DNA from: Volvox africanus
Taxonomy: Eukaryota; Chlorophyta; Chlorophyceae; Chlamydomonadales; Volvocaceae
Direction of reading: 5' to 3'
Assembly (NCBI GenBank): GCA_030268105.1
Contig: BSDZ01000025.1
Span: 496,001-560,000 of the forward strand
DNA length: 64,000 bases
This document shows, in pieces, positions 13,448 to 25,200 of this stretch. Under the pieces are notes generated by a model that searched no databases, had not been told where the DNA came from, and saw only the letters and a list, made by a program, of their open reading frames with translations. Position 1 is the stretch's first letter, and each line of letters starts with the position of its first letter. The translations under genes were made by a program, and so were the position numbers.

Positions 13448-16400
13448 TCATGCTTGGTGTAGGTGAGCGACGGAGCATCCCGGGGCGTCTTCGTCGTCCG
13501 ATCCAGCAACATTCATCACCATCGCCGCCGTTGCCGTTACACCCACAGGTAATGGCATATATACGGGTGATGTTAACAGCGGCACGATGTTGCTGCCTCC
13601 ACAGCAACTTGCCAGCGTTGGGCCCAAAGCCGGTTGTTCTAGCTGGGCAGTGATGATGGCATCCGTAGGGCCCCCACAACATCCGACCGTCTTGGCTCCC
13701 GTCACCGCTTGAGCACGATGTCGCCGCTTTGAGTCATCCGTCCCAGCGCGACTCGAAGTCGTCCACAAACGCTGTGGCGATTGCCGCACCGCCCCACTTG
13801 CATTTTCACCGACGTCGTTACTCTCGGCGGCCTTCATCCAGCGCACAAACCAGGGGTGGCGCAGCGCCCTGTCTGCAGTAAGTCGGGTGACAGGGTTGCG
13901 GTCGAGAAGCTGGCTCAACAGATCGCGGGCATCCCGCGAGATGTCGTACCATTCAGGTCCGCTGAAGGCGATGGGCGCGCTGCACACCGCCAGCATCACC
14001 TGCCAAGGTTTGAGGATTAGGTAAAGGAAGCAATATTATCACAAGATGCAAGGGAGGAAGAAATTCTACCGGGTAACCGGGGTATAAGCAGGAAAAAGTC
14101 TTGCAGCGAAGGTGTGAAATTGCGGCAGCATGAATAGATAGTTTTTTCCCCACCGCATGGAGGTCTCAGATTCCTAATTGTGCGCTCACTTCATTCGCAG
14201 TGCAGGGTTGGCGAGACCAAGAATCGGTTGGGAAAGGTGAACAAGGTACCTGAGCTTGTAGAGCACATGTTAAGCCCATGCAGATCATGACATGTTGAGA
14301 GGGAGGTCCTAGAAGGACCCTGCGATACGTACCTGGTAAGCCGGCAACTTCTTATCCAGATCCTCGCGCTTGCAGTCCCAGAAAGGATACCGGCCGCTAA
14401 GCAGCAGGTATAGCATGACCCCTGAAGGCAGTTCCGTCGACGGAGCAGGGTAGCGGCAAGCTGAGTTAGAGCAGTCAGTTGCGGAGCAGGGCACCGCCAG
14501 GTCGGACAATCCCAGAACAGGCGAGGTGCTCCATATCTGACCCAGCTCAAAGAAGAATGCGCGGCATTTAATGTCACAAAAATAATATTCAGGAAACGCG
14601 GCGCTTTGTGATAGCGTATATATATGCTTTGTGATAGCGTATAGCATATAGCGTTTATACGCATCCAATCCGGAGCTTGCACTACCTTGGAACGACAGGA
14701 GTAAATGAGTGCCGTTCATGAACATCTGAAAACGGGTGGGTCATAAAAATATCTTCGCATGCATGATAGCAAATTCGACCGCCATCGGGCATGAAAGCCG
14801 TGGACAACCCTGGAATTTCATCGCAACCTCCTTTCGCTTCCATGCCTGCTCCCTCCCCACTTACCAGCAGCCCACTCGTCCACCACGAGGCTATAGTTGC
14901 TGGTGAACTGTTCGGGTGCAAAGAAGACCGGCGAGCCAGCACGCTTGGCACCACGCATAAGCTCCGTATACGATAACGAGCATCTGCATGTGGGGGCGGA
15001 AAAATACCCCATAACAGAAATGGTAAAAAAAAGGCTTGGGCAGGAAGTGAAGCTAACATCAATTGCCATGCAGGAACAAAACCGCTGCAAGGGTGCCCAA
15101 GGCCCGAATGGATCGTTAAAACTACAAGACATGGGCGCCAGGTTTCCCGGATTCATATCGACCAAAACGCCACACCCCGCTTCGCCATTTCGCAATCCAT
15201 TTCTTCGCAATCCTGTCCCCTCTTTTCCAAGCCGTGCTTCGTCGAAAGCTGCGATTCGTTTACTAGAACCTTGATGGCCACAATCTGGTCAGTCCGTCAA
15301 GGCAAAGTTTAGCCAACCTCGATAACCACACATATCCGCTTCTGTCGCAGCTCACCCAAAGTCACAGGCTACGACGCACGGCCCGCTGGCGCCTGGCCCT
15401 ATCTGGTCCTGAAGCCGAAGGTGTCGAACGCCACAGCCAGTGTCCTGGCCCTTTCTCTCCCCCGAGCTCACTGCCGCCGCTGTCAAGAGAAAGTTCTGTG
15501 GCTTGACGTCAATGAGGGCTAAGTCGTGGTCATGGCAGTCGCGGATGGCGGACAGGACGCACCACATGATGGCTGCACAACATGCCTCGGGCAGCGGGCC
15601 CTCCTGCGACAGGGGAGTGGAGATCGGCCGTGTTTTGTAGTCCAGATGTCATGTTGGTGTTGCAGGTTCGAGTTAAAAAACGTGGTAACGCGCAGAAGTG
15701 GAAGGGAAAGGGGCGCAGCAATTAGGTGCGCTCGACTCGGAAGCATACAATGTGGATATGTAAGGATGAAGGCATGGAAGGTTGAATCATATTTATTTGA
15801 AGCATGCTCCGAACGAGGTTGCATACACTCCGCTCATGTGTATGCAAACCTGGGCTCTCAGAACACTCCTTCCCTCGCCAAAGTTTAGAGCGGCCCACCT
15901 TGAGCGCCTCTAACAAGTCACCCCCTTGGCACAGCTGCTGCACCAGGTAGACGTTTTGCCCATCCTCGTACAGGCCAAGCAGCTCCGCCACATAGCGGCT
16001 ATCGCCACTGAGGCAGCCCCACATGGACACCTGCGTGAAAGATGAGGATGGGTGTGTTGTGAAAACTGGTAAAGACAAAAAACACTTTTACGTTTAGACT
16101 GTAAGCTCAGCAATGACGCCACCTTTGTTTGGTTACGGTACATAATGTTATCAAAATTCTAGCTGCCGTACAGGGCAGGGTCACAGCATACACTCCACAG
16201 CTGAACTCCCTACGAAGTTCATCCGTACTCGTGTCCATTGGCTCGATAATTTCAGCATTCGATGCGCTAGCAATATGAACCCAGATGCCCACCTCTCGGC
16301 GGATGCACTCCAGCGACTCCTCGTGGGAACGGTCTGTCCGAGATTTGGGAACAACCTTGACAGCTACCTTGTACAAAGGATCCTGATGTGATGCTGCTAG

Positions 16401-16881
16401 CCAGACGGTTCCAAAATTCCCCTGTAGTGGAAGTACCATCCGCGCGTACTGACAGTCAGTCAAGCAAGCATCATACAGCCAGCCGCAAACCGTTGTTGGA
16501 GCCATCTGCTATCTGCTTCCGTAGAGAAAAGTTATCTCTCACATGGCATGCAAAAGAAAAGTCCGTGCTTTGGGGTAGTTGCAGCGACGAGTACTAAGAC
16601 CCGTCTTTCATGTGGTTTGTTGTCGCCAGGATGGACAAAACCGCAAACAAGGAAAAGCATAATTAAATATTGTCCAAATCGGCCCAAAGACCTGCCTTCC
16701 CGATGATGTCCAGTAACGAGTATTGCTCTGCGAAGTCGGTTCTGTACCCAAGTTCACTCCGATATAGGGTATGGTGTCTCTCTGGGGTAGCCACGGCACA
16801 GCTTCGGACTTGAACACCGCATTTGCTAGGAACTGAGCGTTGCAAGGCAACGCCGACTCGAGGTCTTGCCGGTGTAGACAT
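13448..16881 (-). CDS. CaMK/CDPK-like serine/threonine protein kinase without EF hands, 488 aa
   Basis: Seven exons join with consistent phase: 16881-16696, 16421-16281, 16030-15899, 15603-15356, 14983-14865, 14421-14333 and 13999-13448. Visible kinase motifs are the glycine loop GKGNFGTVW (61-69), VAVK Lys84, a candidate helix-C Glu105, the hinge YLVQQLCQGGDL, the catalytic loop LALIDVKPQNFLL with Asp185, DFG (234-236), the activation segment ending GSPVFFAPEQF (APE 258-260), VDEWAAGVMLYLLLSGRYPFWD, and the C-lobe LLDRNPVTRLTADRALRHPWF. This order and the ending are those of CaMK/CDPK kinases, yet the 120-residue tail has no EF hand. The HRD triad reads Leu-Ile-Asp, so it is a non-RD kinase with the catalytic Asp kept. 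Residues 1-35 are basic and Ser/Ala-rich and could be a targeting peptide. Intron 1 needs a GC donor to keep frame; the exon 2 end (TGG before GTTCAT) is the weakest join. Confidence 0.85.
14582..14650. repeat. Short direct repeat in kinase intron
   Basis: The word GCTTTGTGATAGCGTATA occurs twice, separated by a few bases of TATA sequence, within the intron between kinase exons 5 and 6. Confidence 0.6.
16422..16695 (-). other. Probable GC-AG intron inside the kinase glycine loop
   Basis: Exon 1 ends ...GGGAAG and the intron begins GCAGGT on the minus strand; the acceptor is CTACAG before GGGAATTTTGG. Using the GC donor gives the canonical loop GKGNFGTVW. Using the GT two bases further on shifts the frame and destroys the loop. 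Confidence 0.6.
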
Positions 16882-19041
16882 TGGACGGTAATACAAGGAC
16901 AGAGTGCATCCATCATCTGTTGAAATTAAAGGCTGCTCCCGACGGAGCTGTGGTCTCAGCGGGGTGGTGCGCATCGAAAACCCTGCGACGTTCCAACCAA
17001 GGTAAAATCCAGGCCACACAACACCATGAGCCTGCATTTATCATACCTTGGCGTTCTGGACCGCCCAATTGTTATCGGGCAACGACACGCGACTCCTCCT
17101 TGCCCCTATCCAACTAACCTCGCAACCGAGCGGTAAATGCTAGGGTCCAAATTTATGAATATAAGCGTTGTCGCAAACAGGAAGTGTGCCTTGGGACGAA
17201 AAGGAACATATGTTCAAGGCGTGTCATGTACCTTAAAAGTGGGCTAAGGTTTTGTGAAGGGATGGCGGTAATCCTTGCTTCATTACAAAATGTATTGGTT
17301 TTAGCTTTGAGATAAGGTGGCTCGGCTAGTACGTTGAGGATTTTAGATACCGCATGTCGTAATGCCTTAACGTTTGACAATGAGAACCTGAAAATTCGGA
17401 ATTCGCTTATAAAAATAAATGATACTGTTCTCTTAATTCATCATTAACTGAGCAACTTGTAAAGTGTTTAAGTGCTACGCGGCTGACATTTTTCTGGCAG
17501 ATTCCCTTTCAGAGAATGGACGAGCAAACAGAAAACAGCAACCCTAGTCCGGATTTCAACTTGCACATCCATTAAATAAGAAATTTCATCACGATTAGAT
17601 TAAATCCCAGGCCATGAGCACCAGATTTGTGGGCACCTTACTGTGCACAGGCTGTACGAAGGCATCCAGTACAGGATAACTGGCGGCGGATCGCAAGGAT
17701 GCATTCATATATATTGCAACTTGCAACTTGCAACTTGCAAATATGTCAACGAGTTTCATGCTAGAGAATTACGTTCGAAATGGATGCGTCTTCCTTTCCT
17801 GCGGTGCACTTGTACGCTGCTCCCCAAATGGCCCAACTTGTTATCCGACCTCGTTTCAGACATTCCTGTCCATATGTCTGTTCTATCTTACTCAATGCAC
17901 CGTGCCAGAGGCCAACGTATCCCGAGGATAGAATTGTCACCCCCTACTGCACCAGCTTACCCGTACAGACAGAGGTCCCCAGAAATGACGGGTGACCCGA
18001 AAGGAGGTTAACTTGGGAGGAATTTCTCATAATGTCTCCATCGGAGCTTATGCCACCCGTCCGCCTATCCGTAAATCGCAGCCATCCATCTGTCCATCGC
18101 TTTGCAACCTCGCAACTGAGGTCCTGGCAGACCTTTCCTTCCAGGGCCCCAACGGCGCCCCGACTAAAGATACTAACACAACGAAGCAGCGTCTACGATA
18201 CCGGGTCCACGACATTAGGTCCGACTCGTGTTATACGATACCAGGAGGACCAGGACACAGCGTGCGTTGCGGGATGCCACGAGCGCTGATCCCCCCTTAC
18301 ATGCGCACAACCACTCCTTCCCGAGCTGCCTGGCCATGTTTCAGGTGCGTCAAAGATTTAGTCTTAGTATTGACAAGAGCCCGGCATAAACCTTCGCCGC
18401 CATCGGGCCTATCAAATTGTTACTAATGTTTATCTTTTCTACCAACTTTTGGCTGCACTGCCAACTTTGATTCCCCGATGTCAACCTTTCTACACATTAC
18501 CATAGCCTCTACTATTGCCGGTCCCCCCCAGGCAGTGCTCCGAGCTTATCCCGGCAACCATACCTCTCTGCCGCCGCCGCTTTCCGGCTTTCCTCCACAA
18601 ACCCCGGCCATCCCACGCCACCACCAACAACCTATACCGCTATCCTACCGCCACCGCCGCCAGCATCACTTCTTGGCAGTTACTGGACGAAATCCATGCG
18701 GCGGCAATTCATCCACGTGCAACCGTACATGCAACTGACATCGCACCTGGGATGTGAATAAATTTCGCTAGAACATACTCAACAACAAGCCCCTCCTCGG
18801 CCGCACTCTTGACTCATCACCGCCCATCAACCCGACTAAGAAAACTGCCCCGCAAAATGAACTCCTAACATATGTAGAAAAGTAAAAGCATGGGTGCTTA
18901 GCAGCTCCAGGCCTCTCGTCTGTCCCTGCATCCACCTGCAAAAGACGTTTGCCTCTCAAGGCCTCTAGCTCCCCTCGCGCCCGAGCCATACCCCCATCTC
19001 ATTCCATAAGAACCGCGAACACAAGCTTCCTCATCTCCCAC
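16882..19041. other. Intergenic stretch, no gene recognised
   Basis: It contains the kinase upstream region, a short 7-bp tandem repeat (17714-17740) and a pyrimidine-rich plus strand around 18500-19000. No frame shows a family motif or a chain of compatible splice sites. Confidence 0.35.
17714..17740. repeat. 7-bp tandem repeat (TTGCAAC, just under 4 copies)
   Basis: Three perfect TTGCAAC units and a partial fourth lie back to back. Confidence 0.85.
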
Positions 19042-19046
19042 TTACA
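19042..19046 (-). promoter_or_regulatory. Candidate TGTAA polyadenylation signal of the NmrA-like gene
   Basis: The plus strand reads TTACA, which is TGTAA on the coding strand, about 245 bases after the stop codon. TGTAA is the usual poly(A) signal of volvocine algae. A single pentamer can occur by chance. Confidence 0.35.
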
Positions 19047-19288
19047 ACGGAAACAGCTTTCCTAACGGTTTCCCAACCTCTCGTGGTAAGAAATCGCCCA
19101 AGAACCACACTGCCGTAGAAGCAATCGGTACGGCTAACAGCAACTCACCAAAGTGCACCCAACAGGACGCACTTAGCACATACATCTTGTGAAAAAAATC
19201 AAGTACATCCTCAGAGCAGAAACCATTCATACACTATAGGATTGGTACACGCAATGAGTCGGATGATGGTGGTGGTGGTAGAACAGGT

Positions 19289-22200
19289 TCAGGCATTCGC
19301 GGATGGCTGCTGCTTCTGTGCCGCGGCGGGGTCCTCTACGAAGGCAATCCCGTCCTCGAACGTCTTCGACGGATCCGCCCAGCCCGTGGCTCGGAGGAAC
19401 TGCTCGAAGGTCAACATCGCCGGGAACTGGACAACAAGATCAACAAAAATACAGAAAATATGCAACAACATCGGTCATATATGTAGTATGTGTATGTCAG
19501 CTTTTCATTTTTGCAGATGCGGCAGAATAACAACAACAACAAAAGCTATATCAACGATGACGCAGACGACAGAAGTAAACGAATATCAGCACAGAAGTAA
19601 TTTTAACACGATATTGATTATTTTTTAACAGCTGGGTTATGATACAATTCATCAAGCAGCAAGACCCGGAATATTACACATAGCATCCGGCAAATTAGAG
19701 GACACACGCATGCAAAAGGCCCCCGGTGGTGCTCAGGTGTGGGCGGTTGGAGGGCCCGGATACCTCCGCCCGCCCACCCCCGAACACCACCTCTTCCCCC
19801 GAGTGATCGTTTTCGGCCCGGACGTACCTGTGCCCGGCATGCCGCGATATTGCCGTCGTAGCCGCGCTCCGTAAGGAAGCTGTACGGAGGTTAGGTACAA
19901 CATACGAATTTTGAGGGATGGTCCCAAGGTGGCATGGTCCCAAGGTGGAAAAAGGGAGGTAGAAAACTGGTGTTATTTGTGGGAGTAGTCTGCCCTTATG
20001 GGCAAGATCAATAATGGGGGTGATGCAGCTCAAAACAAGCCCTCATACCAGAGGCTTATCAATCGAGAAACCTTACAGACAGATAGACAGAGACAGACAG
20101 GCAAACAGGTGTGCCTTGGCCCGTTATTGCTGGACAGCACAGGGAGCCAGGTGCTGACGGGCACAAGGTGCTCCGCAGCAGGGCACTCGCACCCGATCAC
20201 GAAACCTGGCCTGCCGCTACGGGTGTGTTGTATGGACGGGGGAAGTCGAATAAAAAGAAGCCTGGTGCTGATACTTAGGGATCGAGGACTAACCGTGAAA
20301 GTCAGATGATGGCTGACGTCGTCCAAAGAAGGAAAAGTGGAAAAGTGGAAAAGAACGAGCTGTGATGTAAAGTATGTAGCCGCGAATTAAAGCAGTAGAA
20401 GGGAGAGGAGAAACCGTACTTATGTATACTGTCGGCCTTTTTCCTGGCGGCGAAGTGAAAGGCATGCTGACTCCGAGGTTAAACTAACCTGACCGCTGGC
20501 GCTGGCGCTGTCATGCGAGTGCTCCTCCCAACCCACCTCCACGTGCCTGAACCCAACCAACCCATCCACCCAACCTGGGCAGCTCGAACCGCGTGGGCGT
20601 ACCAACCGAACCAAACGCGGTTCCGCGCGAACCCACTCACCTTTGAGGGGGGGCAACAGCGGGGCAACGGCGGCGGTGGCAGTCGTAATAGCAACGATGT
20701 GCGCGTGCGAGGGAAAGAAGAGGAGTAAGCGCAGAGACAGGGAAGGACAGAGGAAGGCGAGTAAGCACAAGTCCAAAGCAGTACGGACAACGCGACGGAC
20801 GCATGCACTTGATGAGGAAAATGCCGCTGAGTTCGGAGGGAAGCAAGTAATAGGATAAGGAAAGAATGTAATCATGGAGGATGGAAGGACGTTTATTAAT
20901 ATGGGTGGGGAACGTACGGCGTAGTCGTACGGAAAGAAAGGAAACCGGCGGAATTGTGGGATGGGAAGCAGGGGTTGCTTGGTGTGTTGTATCTCTGTTG
21001 TGTCGGCCAACGAAGGCCCGATCGGAACGATGACCATCTGAGGTCCAGAATCCTTTGACAGTATCCTGTAGATATCCCAGGATACTACATGGTGCTATGT
21101 ACGGCAGAGATAAAACAGATAGAACAGAGGGGATTTTGGTCATACAGGAAGACAGGAGCCCCGGAGGGGTTGGGCACCCCGGAGGGGTTGGGCACCCCGT
21201 ATGGACATGCCGCCTTCCAGGCAGCTGGTGACCTTCTCCAGGGCAGCCCTAGGGAGGGCAGCAACATCACCCCAGGATACGCTGAAGCACCCGACGAACG
21301 CAATTGGCGCAAAATTGATATCTATCGACTCCACCCGCCCCTGGAGTGATATTCGGCTGCTGCTGCTGCTGTGCGGGCAGCAAAACAGCAGACGAGACCC
21401 TCCTCCCCCACTACAAGCACACTCTCCCATACGCACAGTTCGCCCCTTTATGGTCAGAAGTGCAATCGGAGGTTCCCTTCGGCGGAAGGGTGGTCAGGGC
21501 AGGCCGCGTACCGGATTGCGGCATGCGGGAGCTCCCGAAGCCAACTAGCTTGACAGTTATGATGCAGCAAGGGCGTAAATAGGCATCATGCATGCATAGC
21601 TACCTATCCCGCTCACTTGATCAATGTTTAACCTTCCCCCAGACCAAAGCACATGAATCAACAACAATACCCTGTCAAGTTTATATTTACTGTTTCCTCC
21701 AACGCTCCCTCGGAAATCCACCTAAATCTCACCGGGAGATACGGAATACATCTCGGGCCAGGAACCAGAAAGGCCACGCGGGGACTCGATTGTGCCGTAC
21801 AGGGCTGCCCTGGACCTGCACGAACGGACGCAAACAGCAAACGGATTTTAAGCCGCGAGCGTCGATGTAGGCACCTAGGTAATTAGGCCTTGGCTACGAA
21901 TACAATCAGATACCTTGGTCCGTTCTTCCAAGCGTATGTCTGGCTTTACGATGACATCTTAGCCTCATTATATAGACTCATAATTTTGGTAAATACCCGA
22001 ACTCCCTGGTGACGGCGGTATAGGTTTTTTAAATTTCCGGCAGCTAACCACGTACGCACGGTAAAGTAAGGTATTACATAAGGCATGTCTCTCTCTATCT
22101 CTCAATCAATTCCCTTACGTTTCCTTAACACACACCTCACCCGACTCCATTCCACCCCTTGCCATCCACAACCCATCCCTGTTGTTCCCGTATGACCGCT

Positions 22201-25200
22201 CAACCCAAGGTGACAGTGCATTACAGCTTTGGGGAAAGCGAATGCATGGCGCCACCGCAGCTTGGCTTCTATGACCCGGTGTCCCGTGCCACCTCCCACC
22301 ACCCTGGTTCTTACCCCCCTGAATGCGTCACACATTTGTTCCGGAGTCAGTTCGTCGCCGGAGAGCTCAACGCCCAGTAGCCGCCCTTGCCGCCGCTGCC
22401 CGCCCCGCTGACCCGCCGGGACCCCGGTCGGAACCCCCCTCCCTGGAGAGCTGGGGATCAGGGGCACCACCAAGTCGACCCCGGCGCTGGCGGCAGGGCT
22501 GGTGGCGGCGGTGGCTGCGCCGCCTCCGCCCGCCCCGGCCAAAAGGCATCCAACTGCCAGCCCCAGATCGCGAGCTGCCACCAGCTGGATGGGCCTGGAG
22601 GGAGACGGTGTTATGCGCGTTCGCACGCAGCCGGGAAACTGTGGTACGATGGGATACGTCCATGTGTGGATTCATGCAGACGGGGGGTGGGGACTAAAGC
22701 CCAAGAAAAGGACGCTATGGTTCATGATAAGTAACAGAGCTGCTGTGCATGTGCTTTAGGTGTAAGTGGTTTCGGAGACGCATCTCAAGGTCCTAGCTCC
22801 GATTGGTGATTGATTTGGCAGATTTTGTAGGTAACTTCCGTAAATAAAACATCACATAATATCCCTAAATTCGCAATTCCCATGTCTGGCCTTGTTTTGA
22901 GTCTTATGTCGACGTTTCCGGATGCTAAAGACTCCGCCACAGGCCATGCACCTCAGATTCAGGCCTCCGGCGGGTTGAGAGATGGGGGAGTCCATTCTCG
23001 TTCTCCTTTCCGCATGTACCTCATACCCCCCTTGGTACCCAAGCTATCCCGCCCAAGGCCCCAAGCCCCCCTACCGCTGCCGTTACTGCTGCTACCGCTG
23101 CCCCAACTCTCACTACTATTAGGAATACAATCATTCGCACCGCACCTGTCCCCAGGAGTACTCCAGTTGAATACGCCCTTCAGGATGCCAGGCCTCGTGT
23201 AGCGCTTCCATAGCTCCTCCATGAACATACTGGCCTGAGGCACCGGCAAGGGCGGAAGCATCAAAACCAGATTCCACTTGCGATAGCCGGCAACTCTTCC
23301 TCCGTCACCCGCACCTTTCCCCGCCACATCACACCACAACAACAACACACAACAACACACAACAACACACAACAACACACAACAACACACAACACGGCTG
23401 TTGCTTCCTTTGGACCGCTCACTTTCACTCACTTCCTGGTTCCCCACATACACACGCCTTAGTTGATTCGGCAGATTCCGCTGGATGCTGGTGGTGGGTG
23501 CTGAACCTGGGAAAACCACTGATTTCGGAGAAGTCGGCATGGGAGACTGGATGAGGGTGCCCCGAAACACCGGGGAAGGTAGGGACTGCCAGGTTAGTGG
23601 CCACGGGTGATGTACCCCCCTATCCTACACACATACACGCATATCAACACATGACGACGTACTCTGAGAGCAACAGTGGGCACCGACCCGGCAAGGATGT
23701 CCTCCACTTGGTGTTTTTGCTCCATTTGAGTAATGCCGTACCCACAACCCCGGCCACCGCTGCTGTTAAACATTATCAGCCGTACACCTGTGTCGTATCG
23801 GACTCGCAAGTACCGGGGCGGGTCGGGGCGGATCGGTCGGGTCGGTCAGGTCAAATTGATTTGGTTTGTGAATGGAAAGAACTGTGGTGACGTGTGAAAG
23901 CAGAAGAGAAGCCGAGGGGCTTATATCGAGGGAGTATTGAATAGTGATATGTCAATTCGGGGGACAGAGGATAATTGTGGTTGTCATTGTCCTCCAGGGA
24001 GGGGACGTAAAAGAGGAAGGCGGTGGCAAAGCGGTCCCATATCTGGTATGGAGCGAAAAGCGCCCAAGACCTGGTGCTGCTGCTGCTCCTCCCCGGCCGG
24101 TAAGCCCCACCTCAGCAGCCCCACTGCATCTCCTCAGTAGGCCAGGACCGCCTGATATGCAGCGACCAGCCAGCGTAGAGACCTCTCCCATCTTCCGGTT
24201 GATTGGGACAGTAGTTTCTGTTCACTTATCACCTGGTCTGGCCCCACCTACTGACACATACACATACCCACACTATGGCCGAACGCGCATAGCCCCTGAC
24301 CTGCGGCCTCCGCTGCCTCTGCCAAGTTCCCCGCCCGGATGAGCTCCGCGGGATCGGCAGTGGCGGCATCCCTGAAAGGAGTTGACAGAGAGAGGGAGCG
24401 TGCGTGCAACCTAAAACCGTAAACAAGAAGACCTTTGTAACGTTGGGGAGAGGGTTGAGGAGCTGGAAGGAGGAAGGGTGGGGTTGGGTCTCACGAACTG
24501 TTTCACGCGGTTTCACGCTCGTGGAGCGGGTAGTTGACCACGACACGGCTCCCTTGATACGTATTACGTGACCCACTCATGAGCTCCCTCCCCCTCCCCA
24601 CGAAGCGGCGGGGCCCACCCCCGGGAGGGTAGACCGACCACACGTCGGGAGACCTAACCTTCTGGGTTTGGTTAGTGGTTTCATTTTGGTAAATCGTGCA
24701 TCTGTCCGTACTCTCCCTCTCCCTTACCCCGGCAGCTTACTTGGACAGCGCGTGGCAGTAAACGGCGGTGACACCCCGCAGGACGCACTCCAGGGAAGCG
24801 GGGTCGTCCAGGTCCCCGAACACCACCTGTGGTACAATAGTAGTTCGTAGAACCTCAATCCATGCAAGGATGGCAAGACGATCACCGAAACGCCTCCCCC
24901 TCCCCAAATGTCAGCCGCTGAAGTGCACGACCCTCTCAATCCGACTCTGTTACGAGAGACATCTCGGCTGCTGGGGGTTCACGGCACGCACGTGACTTCT
25001 ACCTCAAATGATCCGTATTCTTATCATGTACGTGTTATGTATCATCATTATTACATCATAATATTTCCGTTAATCATAATGAAGTATCTATGATCATTAT
25101 ATACTAGCATTATCATCAACGAAAGCTCGGTACATCTCGGCTCGTTCCTTGGTACCTTGGGCAGCTTCATACCATCCATCGTAACAACCCTCCCTCCCCC

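Noticed and set aside
7100..16881. LysM protein and kinase as one receptor kinase gene
   Set aside because: The LysM protein has its own signal peptide, transmembrane tail and stop. The kinase has its own start, and about 6 kb separates them. Functional partnership remains only a speculation.
20420..21143. 205- and 168-codon minus-strand frames
   Set aside because: No family motif, and they lie between NmrA-gene exons in repeat-containing sequence. The missing NmrA exon may be nearby, but no segment with the right phase and motif was found.
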